Below, piece after piece: positions 34,930 to 43,101 of a DNA stretch of 64,000 bases. This DNA is from Corynebacterium bovis DSM 20582 = CIP 54.80 (lineage in GTDB: Bacteria; Actinomycetota; Actinomycetes; Mycobacteriales; Mycobacteriaceae), in NCBI RefSeq assembly GCF_030408615.1, contig NZ_CP047187.1:124001-188000 (forward strand). The letters run 5' to 3'. The stretch's first letter is position 1, and each line of letters opens with the position of its first letter. The notes below the pieces were generated by a model. The model was not told the origin of the DNA. It saw nothing but the letters and a program-made list of their open reading frames with translations, and did no database searches. The position numbers and the translations under genes were made by a program.

Positions 34930-35475
34930 TCAGTGGGTGAGCAGCGGCCCGCTGGTGACCTGCATCCCCTTCGACGGGTTGACGATGATCTTGTGGCGCC
35001 CGTTGGCGGGGTACGCGTTCATCGACCGCTGCGTGGCGTTCTTCCCGGCCCACATGTCGACGTGCTGGACCGGCGTGCTGCGGTGCAGGTCGTGGAGGCA
35101 CTCGGCGCAGGTGTCCTCGGCGATGAAGTACCGGTGGACGGCGGGGATGTAGAACCGGGTGCCGGGCTGGAACGGGCCGCCCTTGCGCGGGTTCGCCACG
35201 GCGAGGGTCGTGGGGTTCTCCCACGTGCCGTTGCCGCCGGCGAGGGTGTGGATCGACGACGGGTGGGCGTTGCTCTTCGGCCACGCGATGCCGCGCGGGT
35301 TGTCGTTGTCGCTGGTGATGTTGTCGCCGTCCTGGCCTCCGTAGAGGGTGAGCTGGACGTTGTCCATCGTGTACTGGTTCGGGGCGGCGGAGGCGCCGGG
35401 GGCGGCCGCGGCCCCCGCGCCGAGGAGGGCGAGGGTCGAGGCGGCGGCTGCTGCGGCGGTGCGGAGGGTGAACAC
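34930..35475 (-). CDS. Small secreted protein, possibly 3D/RlpA-like barrel
   Basis: 181 residues, GTG start with AAGGAG 7 nt upstream. Signal peptide with AAAAAASTLALLGAGAAA. The mature part contains GTRFYIPAVHRYFIAEDTCAE followed by VDMWAG, an arrangement recalling 3D-domain double-psi barrels (GTrvyI...aeDtG...iDiy). Two Cys in DTCAECLHD could pair. If the resemblance is real it may act on peptidoglycan. Not firmly identified. Confidence 0.7.
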   Translation of the reverse strand: MFTLRTAAAAAASTLALLGAGAAAAPGASAAPNQYTMDNVQLTLYGGQDGDNITSDNDNPRGIAWPKSNAHPSSIHTLAGGNGTWENPTTLAVANPRKGGPFQPGTRFYIPAVHRYFIAEDTCAECLHDLHRSTPVQHVDMWAGKNATQRSMNAYPANGRHKIIVNPSKGMQVTSGPLLTH

Positions 35476-35598
35476 GGTGAATCTCCTTGGGGTGTGAGGG
35501 TGTGAGGGGTGGTGGATCAGGGGTGGTGCGGTGCCGGTCCCGGTCGGGGGCCGGTCACCGGTGGGTGGGTGAGGGGTGGGGGGGACGACGCCGACCGC

Positions 35599-36774
35599 TC
35601 AGCGACCGCGGAACGCGGCGGTGCTGACGTGCCGGGCGGTGTCACCGCCGACGACGTTCCCGCGGCGCATCATCGAGGCGAAGGCGGGGAAGCGGTGGTC
35701 GTCGGACGAGCGGACGGCCGTCCAGTCGATCCACCGGCTGCCCTCGTTCTTCGCGACGTTGAAGTAGTTCATCATCTTCACGCCGCGGCCGTCGGAGCCG
35801 TGGCGGTAGTAGCTGGTGAACCCGTACAGGTCGTTGAACCACTGGTTCTTGTCCCCGCCGGCGTCGGACGGTGTGCCGGTCTCCGGGATGGAGAGCGGCT
35901 TGCCCGGTGCGATGTCCGCGACCTGGTCGAGGGACCGGCGCAGGATCGTCTCGGGGGACTCCCAGGTGGACCGGGAGCGGGTGTTTCCCCAGTTGTAGGC
36001 GTCGACGCCCACCCAGTCGACGACGTCGCCGCCGGGGTAGTAGTCGGCGGGGTTGCCGCCCGACGAGCACAGCCCCTGGTTCCCGCAGGCCATCGGCGAC
36101 CAGATGTACTGCACGGCGTTGCGGGACGTCAGGCCGGCGGCGTCGAAGCGGCCGTGGATGTGGCGGTAGGCGTCGACGTAGTCGGCGGGGCTCTGCCGCG
36201 ACGTGGCGGACCAGCGGTACCAGTCGCCGTTCATCTCGTGGCCGGGGCGGATGTAGACCTTGCGGTCGTCGGCGGTGCCGGGGCGGCCGTCGTCGCCGGC
36301 GACGAACCGGCTGACCGACCGGGCGACGCGGTCGATGCGCGCGTCCATCCGGCCGTGGGCGATGGCCGTGTCCACGGCCGCCGAGTCGCGCTGGGCCCCG
36401 CCGCCGCCACCCCGGGCGCCGGCGTTGGGGTTGCCGTCGGTGTCGAACTCGAGGGTGAGCACGGGGACGGAGCCGTCGTTCCACGCCCGTGAGAGCGCGG
36501 AGGGGACGTCGTTGATGCTCTGGTCACTGAAGTTGCTGAACAGCAGCGCTGTCGCGGGGGTGGTGCCGGAGACGGCGCGGGTGTCGGCGGCGGTGTGGCC
36601 GGTGCCGTCGAACATGCCGACGAGCATCTGCGAGGGCTCGGCGGCGGAGGCCGTGCCGGCGGTGACCGTCGCGGCGAGGGATGCGGTGGCGAGGGTGACG
36701 GGCGTGGCCGTCCGCGCGCGGCGCCGGCGGCCGTCCCGCTGGAGGAGGCGGCGGAGCCGGGGGAGGCGTGTCAT
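35599..36774 (-). CDS. Secreted glycoside hydrolase family 26 (beta-mannanase-like)
   Basis: 391 residues from the ATG at 36774, with AGGAAGG upstream; an in-frame ATG at 36828 would spoil the signal peptide. The signal has a long Arg-rich n-region and LATASLAATVTAGTASA. Acid/base Glu in YIRPGHEMNGDWYRW; the nucleophile Glu is probably in LSIPETGTPS near the C-terminal third. These match GH26 (beta-1,4-mannanase and related). Cys pairs may occur in MACGNQGLCSS. It would cleave mannan-type polysaccharide outside the cell, either host/plant glycan or the cell's own. Confidence 0.85.
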   Translation of the reverse strand: MTRLPRLRRLLQRDGRRRRARTATPVTLATASLAATVTAGTASAAEPSQMLVGMFDGTGHTAADTRAVSGTTPATALLFSNFSDQSINDVPSALSRAWNDGSVPVLTLEFDTDGNPNAGARGGGGGAQRDSAAVDTAIAHGRMDARIDRVARSVSRFVAGDDGRPGTADDRKVYIRPGHEMNGDWYRWSATSRQSPADYVDAYRHIHGRFDAAGLTSRNAVQYIWSPMACGNQGLCSSGGNPADYYPGGDVVDWVGVDAYNWGNTRSRSTWESPETILRRSLDQVADIAPGKPLSIPETGTPSDAGGDKNQWFNDLYGFTSYYRHGSDGRGVKMMNYFNVAKNEGSRWIDWTAVRSSDDHRFPAFASMMRRGNVVGGDTARHVSTAAFRGR

Positions 36775-37144
36775 GGGTGTCCTTCCTGGTGGTGTCGGTC
36801 GTACTGCTCGGTCGTGTCGTTGCGGCACCGCGGAGGTGCCGGACAGGTGGTGGACGGAGGGGGACGATCACGTGGCCGCGGGCCGGGGTCCCCGCTGGTC
36901 GGGGGCCCGGTGGCGCGGCCGGTCGAAGGAATCGGGTGACAGGGTCCGGGGTGGCGGGTCGACCGTGTGGCACGGATGTGCGGTGACAGGCCCGGCCGGT
37001 GGCGCGGGCGTGTGGCACGGATGTGCGGACACGGTCAGGTGGTGGATCTGGTGTTCGGTGTTGCGGTGTCTGTGCTGGTGCAGCCGCCCCGGAGCGAAAG
37101 TGACTAAGTGAGTAAGTCACTACGGCTGTTGTACAGTTGGCCGC
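36775..37144. promoter_or_regulatory. Intergenic region with 19-bp direct repeat and GntR operator
   Basis: No gene. GTGTGGCACGGATGTGCGG occurs at 36965-36983 and 37010-37028 (45 bp apart). At 37099-37121 the inverted repeat AGTGACT-N9-AGTCACT overlaps the expected -35 region of the GntR gene, whose -10 is TACAGT at 37132-37137. The palindrome is a likely autoregulatory site. Confidence 0.65.
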
Positions 37145-37789
37145 ATGTCACAGTCAAGAGCGGACGCCGTGAAGCACCACCTCCTGGGGGTGATCCGGGA
37201 GGGCGGCCTCACCGCGGGCGGGCGGCTCCCCTCGGTCCGGCAGCTCGCCGAGGACTGCGGCGTGACCACGCCGACGGTCCGCGAGGCGCTCCGCTCCCTG
37301 GAGTCCGCCGGGGTCGTCGAACTCCGCCACGGCTCGGGGACGTACGTCAGCCCCGGGGCGTTCCGGCTCATCGTCGCGAACCCCACGGCCGTGCCGACCG
37401 AGCAGCAGCGGCGCGAACTCCTCCACGCCCGCGAGGTGCTCGAACCGGCGATCGCGGCGGAGGCCGCGCGGCACCGCACCCCCGCCCACGCCGACGCCCT
37501 CGCGGACGCCGCGGAGCACGCGGTGCGGGACGTCCTCCCCGACGACCACGTGAGTTTCCACGTGCTCGTGGCGCGCGCGACGGGCAACGTCGCCCTCGTC
37601 GAGGTCGTCGAGGGGCTGCTCGCGGCGCGGCGGGGCGCGCACGAGAGGACCCGCTCCGCCATCGCCGACCGCACCGAGGACCGGGAGCAGCACCGGGCCA
37701 TCGCCGCCGCCGTCGCTGCCGGGGACGCGGACGCGGCCGAGCGGCTCATGCGGGACCATCTCCGCTGGCTCGCCGCGTCCGGCCGCTAG
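37145..37789 (+). CDS. GntR family regulator, FadR/FCD subgroup
   Basis: 214 residues. ATG 7 nt after TACAGT (leaderless type). The winged helix has GGRLPSVRQLAEDCGVTTPT and REALRSLESAGVVELRHGSG (residues 25-60). The C-terminal FCD domain carries the acidic/His metal or ligand positions (REVLEPAIAAEAA, SFHVLVARATGN, DREQHRAIAAAV). It should bind the palindrome in its own promoter and probably controls the MFS gene that follows 47 bp later. Ligands of the class are carboxylates such as lactate, gluconate or acyl compounds. Confidence 0.92.
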   Translation: MSQSRADAVKHHLLGVIREGGLTAGGRLPSVRQLAEDCGVTTPTVREALRSLESAGVVELRHGSGTYVSPGAFRLIVANPTAVPTEQQRRELLHAREVLEPAIAAEAARHRTPAHADALADAAEHAVRDVLPDDHVSFHVLVARATGNVALVEVVEGLLAARRGAHERTRSAIADRTEDREQHRAIAAAVAAGDADAAERLMRDHLRWLAASGR

Positions 37790-37836
37790 CCCCCGTTTCG
37801 CCCCCCGCTGTCCGGGGTCCGGTCTAGGGTGTTGCC

Positions 37837-39309
37837 ATGTCGCACACCACATCTGCAGCCGTCGACATCGCGCGGCGGATGGACCGCCTCCCCCTCCTCC
37901 GGAGCCACCGCTTCATGACGCTCGTCGTCGGCGCCGGCCTGTTCTTCGACTGCTACGAGAACTTCCTCGCCGTGACGATCGCCAAGGTCCTGGAGCGGGA
38001 CTTCGCGTTGTCCGGCATGACCCTGTCCCTCGTCCTGGCCTCGGCGTTCATCGGCCAGTTCATCGGCGCGCTCCTGCTCGGCCGCCTCGCCGACCGCATC
38101 GGCCGCCGCCGGGCGTTCATCGTCAACCTCCTGCTGTACTGCGGGTTCTCGCTGGTCGCGGCGTTCTCGCCGTCAGCCTGGTGGTTGATCGTGTGCCGGT
38201 TCATCGCGGGGGTGGGCATCGGCGGCGAGTACGCCCTCGCGGACTCCTACCTCTCCGAGCTGTTGCCGGCGCGGGTGCGCGGCCGGTACATCTCGTGGGC
38301 GTACACGGTGAGTTTCTTCGGTGTGCCGGCGGTCGGTGTCCTCGCGCTGTGGCTCGTGCCGCTCAGCCCGGCGGGGATCGCGGGGTGGCGCTGGTTGTTC
38401 GTCATCGGGGCCCTCGGCGGGGTCCTGGTGTGGTGGGTGCGCCGGGCGGTCCCGGAGTCGCCGCGGTGGCTGGCGCTGCACGGGAGGGTCGACGCCGCCA
38501 CCCGGATCGTCGAGCGCCTGGAGGATGAGGCCCGCCGCGCGGGGCACGTCCTCACCGACCCGGGGCCGCGGGTGCCCGCCGGTGGGCCGGGGGACGGCGG
38601 GGGCGCGCCGGGCGCGGGTGCCGCGGTGCCGGCCGGTGGGGCCGGGCCCGACCGGGTCGGCGGTGCCGCGGGGCAGCCGGAACGGTCGCCGGGCGCGGCG
38701 CAAGGGGGGAAGCCGACGTTCGCCTCCCTGTTCCGCCCCCCGCTGCGCCGCCGGACGGTCATGACCTCGCTCCTCAGCGGGCTCCAGGTCTTCGGCTACT
38801 ACGGCTTCGGCACCGTCGCGACGTTGGTCCTGACGGCGAAGGGGTTCGACGTCATCCACTCCCTCGGCTACATCGCCCTGACCTACCTGGGGTACCCGGT
38901 GGGTTCGGCGCTCTCGGTGCCGATCATCGAGAGGGCGGAACGGAAGGTCCTCGTCATGGTGTCGGCCGGCGCGATGGCCGTGTTCGGCGTGGCCTTCGGG
39001 CTGGCGCAGGCGCCCTGGCAGGCCGTCGTCGCCGGGCTGCTGTTCACCGTGTCGAGCAACGTGGGGTCGAACGCGTACCACATCTACCTCGCCGAGAACT
39101 TCCCCACCCGGGTGCGCGGGACGGCCGTGGGCTTCGCCTACTCGATGTCGAAGATGGTCGCCGCGCTCCTGCCGTTCATCCTCATCCCGCTGCTCCACGC
39201 GGCGGGGCCGGGCCCGGTGTTCGCGGTGGTCGCGACGGCGTTGGTGCTGGCCATCATCGTCGTCGGCGCCCTCGGCGGCCGCACGACGGGGCGCGGCGTC
39301 GACGAGTGA
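37837..39309 (+). CDS. MFS transporter, metabolite:H+ symporter type
   Basis: 490 residues, TAGGGT ends 6 nt before the ATG. Twelve hydrophobic segments. Motif GRLADRIGRRRAF follows helix 2, then CRFIAGVGIGGEYALADSYLSELLPARVRG, typical of carboxylate/sugar symporters. The central cytoplasmic loop (about residues 245-290) is expanded with Gly/Ala/Pro. RVRGTAVGFAYSMSKM lies near the late loop. Import of a carboxylate or aromatic acid is likely; the upstream GntR regulator may sense it. Confidence 0.87.
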   Translation: MSHTTSAAVDIARRMDRLPLLRSHRFMTLVVGAGLFFDCYENFLAVTIAKVLERDFALSGMTLSLVLASAFIGQFIGALLLGRLADRIGRRRAFIVNLLLYCGFSLVAAFSPSAWWLIVCRFIAGVGIGGEYALADSYLSELLPARVRGRYISWAYTVSFFGVPAVGVLALWLVPLSPAGIAGWRWLFVIGALGGVLVWWVRRAVPESPRWLALHGRVDAATRIVERLEDEARRAGHVLTDPGPRVPAGGPGDGGGAPGAGAAVPAGGAGPDRVGGAAGQPERSPGAAQGGKPTFASLFRPPLRRRTVMTSLLSGLQVFGYYGFGTVATLVLTAKGFDVIHSLGYIALTYLGYPVGSALSVPIIERAERKVLVMVSAGAMAVFGVAFGLAQAPWQAVVAGLLFTVSSNVGSNAYHIYLAENFPTRVRGTAVGFAYSMSKMVAALLPFILIPLLHAAGPGPVFAVVATALVLAIIVVGALGGRTTGRGVDE

Positions 39310-39314
39310 GGCCC

Positions 39315-39490
39315 GGTCACCCCATCGGGGCCAGCCGCGCGGCGGGGTGCGCGGTCACTCCGCCGGGACCAGCCGCGGGGCGGGGTGTGCGGTCACTCCG
39401 CCGGGACCAGTCGCGGGTCGGGGTGTGCGGTCACCCCTCCGGCAGCAGCCGCGGGGCGGGGTGTGCGGTCACTCCTCCGGGACCAGTCGC
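39315..39490. repeat. 38-bp tandem repeat running into the end of the hotdog gene
   Basis: GGTCAC begins units at 39315, 39353, 39391, 39429 and 39467, an exact 38-bp period. The last unit contains the stop codon and last codons (PRLVPEE) of the leftward gene at 39469-40314; earlier units are decayed or variant copies of the same gene end. Confidence 0.9.
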
Positions 39491-40314
39491 GGCGGGATGC
39501 CCGCGGCGAGGATCTCCTCGCGCGTCAGCGCCCCGGCCGCGAGCACGTCGCGGCTCACCCGGCGGGCCCGGTCCTCGGGCAGCGGGATCCGGCGCACGTC
39601 GCTGAGCAGGGAGGACAACCGCGCGGCGTCCGTGTGGAACGCCCGCCAGGCGACGGCCGTCGCCAGGGAGGACAACGTGATGCCCCGCGGTTCCCGCGCC
39701 GGCGTCGGTGCCGACGCCGCGGCGTCGCCTGGGTCGCCGGCCCGGTCACCGGTCGCACCGGTCGCGCCACCCGCGGCGCCCCCGGCTGTGGAGGACGCCG
39801 ACCCCGCGGGAGCGCGGCGTCGTCCCTTCCGCAGCCGGCAGTGCAGGTCCTGCTGGCCGATGCCCACGACCGAGCCGTCGGGGTTCTCGATGACGGTCGT
39901 GAACGGGATGTTGCAGAACCCGTCCTCCGCGACCTCCGTGCGGATCGTGTCGAGGAGCTCGTCGGTGACCTCGATGCGCGCCGTCGCGCCGGACCGGCCC
40001 GGGCTGAGGTACTGGAACGTGCCCGTGCGGGTCCAGGCCTCGTAGTCCGTGCCCAACCGCAGCATCACGAGCGTGCCGAACAGGGCGTCCGTCATGGAGA
40101 ACAGCGTGCCGCCGAACGCCGCCCCGTGGACGTTCCGGTTCCACGGCCGGAGGTGCAGCTCAAGGGTGCCGGCGGACCAGTCCGACGCGATGTCACGCAC
40201 CCGGATACCCGACGCGAGCAGCGGCGGGTACAGGCTGAACGCCAGCGCGAACCGGCGGGGGTCGGAGAGGGTGCGCTGCAGAGCGGCGGCGGCGAAGGAG
40301 GGGGTGCGGGCCAT
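39469..40314 (-). CDS. DUF4442 hotdog-fold thioesterase-like protein
   Basis: 281 residues from the ATG at 40314; the open frame continues to 41211 but only as shadow. A hotdog domain covers residues about 40-160: NRNVHGAAFGGTLFSMTDALFG contains the helix typical of PaaI/YiiD-like DUF4442 proteins, and FQYLSPGRSGATARIEV follows. An Ala/Gly/Pro linker then separates a C-terminal region (residues 215-281) with SRDVLAAGALTREEILAAG. CoA thioester hydrolysis or binding is likely. No good ribosome binding site is seen. Confidence 0.82.
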   Translation of the reverse strand: MARTPSFAAAALQRTLSDPRRFALAFSLYPPLLASGIRVRDIASDWSAGTLELHLRPWNRNVHGAAFGGTLFSMTDALFGTLVMLRLGTDYEAWTRTGTFQYLSPGRSGATARIEVTDELLDTIRTEVAEDGFCNIPFTTVIENPDGSVVGIGQQDLHCRLRKGRRRAPAGSASSTAGGAAGGATGATGDRAGDPGDAAASAPTPAREPRGITLSSLATAVAWRAFHTDAARLSSLLSDVRRIPLPEDRARRVSRDVLAAGALTREEILAAGIPPRLVPEE

Positions 40315-40530
40315 GCGTGAATTCCGGTCTTTCGTTCGAAGGGGGGGGTGCGGTCCACGGTACAGGCGGCTCCAGACCACCGGCCGCGGCACGCACAACT
40401 GTCTTACAACTGTCCTCCGGAGCGCGGGCCCCGGTGGATGGGCGCGGGGCGCGGGGGGAGGACCGCAGGGCGTCCCCGGTTGACTTTCGGGCGCGGACAT
40501 GGCGTCCGGACCGGGCGTACACTCGGCGGC

Positions 40531-41037
40531 ATGAGCAACTACACGATTCCCGGACTGTCCGAAGGCGACGGCAAGCAGCTGGTCGACCTCCTCCAGGAGC
40601 GCCTGACCGCGTACAACGACCTCCACCTCATCCTCAAGCACGCCCACTGGAACGTCGTGGGCCGCAGCTTCATGGGTGTCCACGAGATGATCGACCCGCA
40701 GGTCGACCTCGTCCGTGGCTTCGCCGACGATGTCGCCGAGCGCATCGCCGCGCTCGGCGGGTCCGCGATCGGCACCCCGGCGTCCCACGTCGAGGGGCGC
40801 GAGCCGCTCGAGTACCCCGTCAACCGGGGCACCACCACCCAGCACCTCACCGCGCTGAACAAGGTCTACGACCAGGTCGTGGCGGACGTCCGCGCCGCCA
40901 TCGAGGCCGCCGGCAAGGTCGACCCGGTCACCGAGGACCTCCTCACCGGCCAGTCCTTCGAGCTGGAGAAGTTCCAGTGGTTCGTCCGTGCGCACCTCGA
41001 GGACGGCCAGGGCAACATCGACAGCGAGAACGCCTGA
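40531..41037 (+). CDS. dps: Dps ferritin-like DNA-binding protein from starved cells
   Basis: 168 residues. TACACT ends 7 nt before the ATG, so the mRNA is probably leaderless. The ferroxidase region reads LILKHAHWNVVGRSFMGVHE with MIDPQVDLVRGFADDVAERI, nearly the same as the mycobacterial Dps1 sequence; ELEKFQWFVRAHLE closes the four-helix bundle. The protein forms a dodecamer that oxidises Fe(II) with peroxide, stores iron and can coat DNA. The N-terminal DNA-binding extension is short. A strong hairpin terminator follows the gene. Confidence 0.96.
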   Translation: MSNYTIPGLSEGDGKQLVDLLQERLTAYNDLHLILKHAHWNVVGRSFMGVHEMIDPQVDLVRGFADDVAERIAALGGSAIGTPASHVEGREPLEYPVNRGTTTQHLTALNKVYDQVVADVRAAIEAAGKVDPVTEDLLTGQSFELEKFQWFVRAHLEDGQGNIDSENA

Positions 41038-41044
41038 CGCATCC

Positions 41045-41063
41045 GGGGCCTTTCCGAGGCCCC
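41045..41063 (+). terminator. Short hairpin just after dps
   Basis: GGGGCC-N7-GGCCCC, 6-bp stem, starting 8 bp after the stop. Probably part of the dps transcript end together with the stronger hairpin at 41104. Confidence 0.5.
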
Positions 41064-41103
41064 TGACCTCCGGGTTCCTCTCCTGTAACCCGGGCATGGC
41101 CCC

Positions 41104-41133
41104 CGCGCCCGCGACGACACCGTCGCGGGCGCG
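41104..41133 (+). terminator. Strong hairpin downstream of dps
   Basis: A perfect 13-bp stem CGCGCCCGCGACG with loop ACAC, followed by a GT-rich run starting TTGCGTG. Best terminator candidate in the window. Confidence 0.75.
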
Positions 41134-41146
41134 TTGCGTGTGTGTC

Positions 41147-41300
41147 GGGTACTGGCAGCTGGGGGTTAAAAAACCGGGGATTTTTGACCTGGCGCTGCCA
41201 GTTGCCGACATCGAGTGGGTGGTGCTGACCCGGCGCTGCCAGTTGCCGACATCGAGTGGGTGGTGCTGACCCGGCGCTGCCGGTTGTCGACGCTGTGTGT
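41147..41300 (+). repeat. Dispersed 41-bp-unit element, copy C
   Basis: ACTGGCAG (41151-41158) and a GTTAAAAAA stretch form the head. CTGCC(A/G)GT units start at 41195, 41236 and 41277, period exactly 41. The first two units are identical but carry a different 21-bp filler (TCGAGTGGGTGGTGCTGACC) from copies A and B. It lies just after the dps terminator. Confidence 0.85.
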
Positions 41301-41671
41301 CCGCGGTGTGCCCGTCGCGTCAGGAGGGGTGGCGTTCACGTCGCGGGGGAGAGGTGGGCCGGCGGAGGGAGCGTCGGGACCCACCCTGCATCACACCTGA
41401 TACCGGGAGAATCACGACGGGCCCGTAGGATTTTCCACGGTCCGTCCCGTAACGTGACGACCTGCACAACGCCCCGTCCGGAACTGCGCGGCGGGCGGTG
41501 ATCCCGCGTGCCCGTGTGCCTGCGCAGGCGACCGGCCGGACCACCGTGCTGTCGGTACCGCGTGCCTGCGTGTATGCGCCGCCGCGGACCGTGCGGCGCG
41601 GGGCGTACCCGTGTGCGCTGTGACGGCGCGGACACAGGAATGACCGAAGGCACGACCGAAAGGACCGCACC

Positions 41672-43018
41672 GTGAGCAACCCGGCGGACCAGACGAGCTT
41701 TGACGATCGGGTGGGTCGGGCGACGCCCACGGCCGCCACCGCCACCGCCACCGGCTCCCGCGCGCCCCGCCGGCGCCCGGCCTCCCTCACACCCCCGCCC
41801 TACCTCACGCGCCTGCCGCTGGTCGTCCTGTTCATCGCGGCGGTGCTGCTGGCGCTCCGGCTGACCGGCTTCGCGCTCGACCACGCCCGCGACCGGTACC
41901 TGCTGGACGTCGGCGTGTTCCGCGACGCGGGCGAGGCCTTCCTCCGCGACCTGCCGCTCTACGGCCCGGACTTCCCCAGCCGCAGCGGGTTCGCGTTCAT
42001 CTACCCGCCGGTCGCCGCGCTGCTGTTCGTCCCGCTGACGTGGATGTCGGAGGAGGTGATGGAGGCGGTGTGGACCGTCGCGTCCGTCGTCGCCGCGTGG
42101 GGTGTCCTGGCGATGGCCGCGCGGCGGCTGGGGATCCGCTGGGCGCCGGTGGCGGCGGTGGGGTTGCTCGGCCCGGCGCTCGCGCTGGAGCCGGTGCGCT
42201 CGCACCTCATGTACGGGCAGGTGAACATCTTCCTCATCCTGCTGGTCACGGCGGACGTGCTGCGGTTCACGCCCCGGTGGCTGCGCGGCGTGGGCATCGG
42301 CGTGGCGGCGGGGATCAAGATCACCCCGGCGGCGTACGCGATCGTGTTCCTCGCCCGGCGGGACTGGGCGGGGTTGGCGCGGTCGGTGGTCGCGTTCCTC
42401 GCGACGGCGGTCGTGGGGGCGGTCGCGGCGCCGGGGCAGTCGTGGTTCTTCTGGACCAGCGAGTTCTTGGCCTCGGACCGGGCGGGGCAGCCGGACTACC
42501 CGTTGAATCAGGCGTTGACGGGGCTGCTCGCGCGGACGGGGATGGGTGGCGAGGTCGCCGGGCGGATCATGATCGTCGGGCTCGTGGTGTTCGCGGTGTG
42601 CGCGGTGTGGGCGGCGGTGCAGTTCACGCGCGTCGACCGGCCGGTGACGGTGCTGTTCATGACGGTCCTCGCGGTGAGTGTGTCCGCGCCGGTGGCGGTG
42701 ACGCACCACTGGTGCGGCATCATCGTGGCCGTGCCGTTGGTGCTGCGGACCCGGGACGGGTTGACGTTCGTCGCGGCCGCGCTGGTCATCGCGGCGAATC
42801 TCGTCGCGCCGTACACGGTGTACGACGCGTCGCTCCCGCACTTCACCTTCTCCGCGTCGCAGTGGTTCCTGGGGAATCTCCAGGGGCTCGCGGGCCTGGT
42901 GGCGTTCGTGCTGCTCATGGTCGCCGCGCGGAGGGTCGGTGGCGGCCGGCGTCGCCCCGGGAGGGTCGGCCCGTGGGGGACGACGCCACCCGCCGCGGGT
43001 GTGCGCGCCGCGGTATAG
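41672..43018 (+). CDS. GT87-family polyprenyl-phosphate mannosyltransferase-like protein
   Basis: 448 residues, GTG start with AAAGGA 8 nt upstream. About ten membrane helices. After the first helix comes YLLDVGVFRDAGEAFL, holding the Asp expected in GT-C enzymes, then FIYPPVAALLFVPL and LMYGQVNIFLILLV, and later GIKITPAAYAIVFL, as in DUF2029/GT87 proteins. In corynebacteria this family (for example PimE, MptC-type enzymes) adds alpha-mannose from polyprenyl-phosphomannose to lipoglycans on the outer membrane face. Exact product unknown. The C-terminal tail overlaps a dispersed GC repeat. Confidence 0.85.
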   Translation: MSNPADQTSFDDRVGRATPTAATATATGSRAPRRRPASLTPPPYLTRLPLVVLFIAAVLLALRLTGFALDHARDRYLLDVGVFRDAGEAFLRDLPLYGPDFPSRSGFAFIYPPVAALLFVPLTWMSEEVMEAVWTVASVVAAWGVLAMAARRLGIRWAPVAAVGLLGPALALEPVRSHLMYGQVNIFLILLVTADVLRFTPRWLRGVGIGVAAGIKITPAAYAIVFLARRDWAGLARSVVAFLATAVVGAVAAPGQSWFFWTSEFLASDRAGQPDYPLNQALTGLLARTGMGGEVAGRIMIVGLVVFAVCAVWAAVQFTRVDRPVTVLFMTVLAVSVSAPVAVTHHWCGIIVAVPLVLRTRDGLTFVAAALVIAANLVAPYTVYDASLPHFTFSASQWFLGNLQGLAGLVAFVLLMVAARRVGGGRRRPGRVGPWGTTPPAAGVRAAV

Positions 43019-43101
43019 TCCGGGTCCCCGGGGGCCGGACGGTGGGGGAGCGGCCGGAGTCACGCAGAATGTGAGGGTCACGGACAGCAGGAGGAGGACC
43101 G

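Larger units (their letters stand above)
41038..41671. other. Intergenic region after dps
   Basis: 634 bp. It contains the dps terminators, repeat copy C and about 370 bp of moderately GC-rich sequence before the glycosyltransferase gene. No coding sequence is recognised in it; short frames here have no conserved content. Confidence 0.55.

Noticed and set aside
39469..41211. 580-residue frame including the hotdog protein
   Set aside because: The upstream half is antisense to dps and the repeat element; the hotdog domain begins after 40314.
41147..41300. CRISPR-like array suggested by 41-bp spacing
   Set aside because: The segments between the conserved cores are identical within each element rather than unique, there are at most three units per copy, and no cas genes are nearby.
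41500..41600. Possible tRNA in the gap before the GT87 gene
   Set aside because: Short stems appear, but no cloverleaf with T-loop GGTTCRA or anticodon stem could be built.
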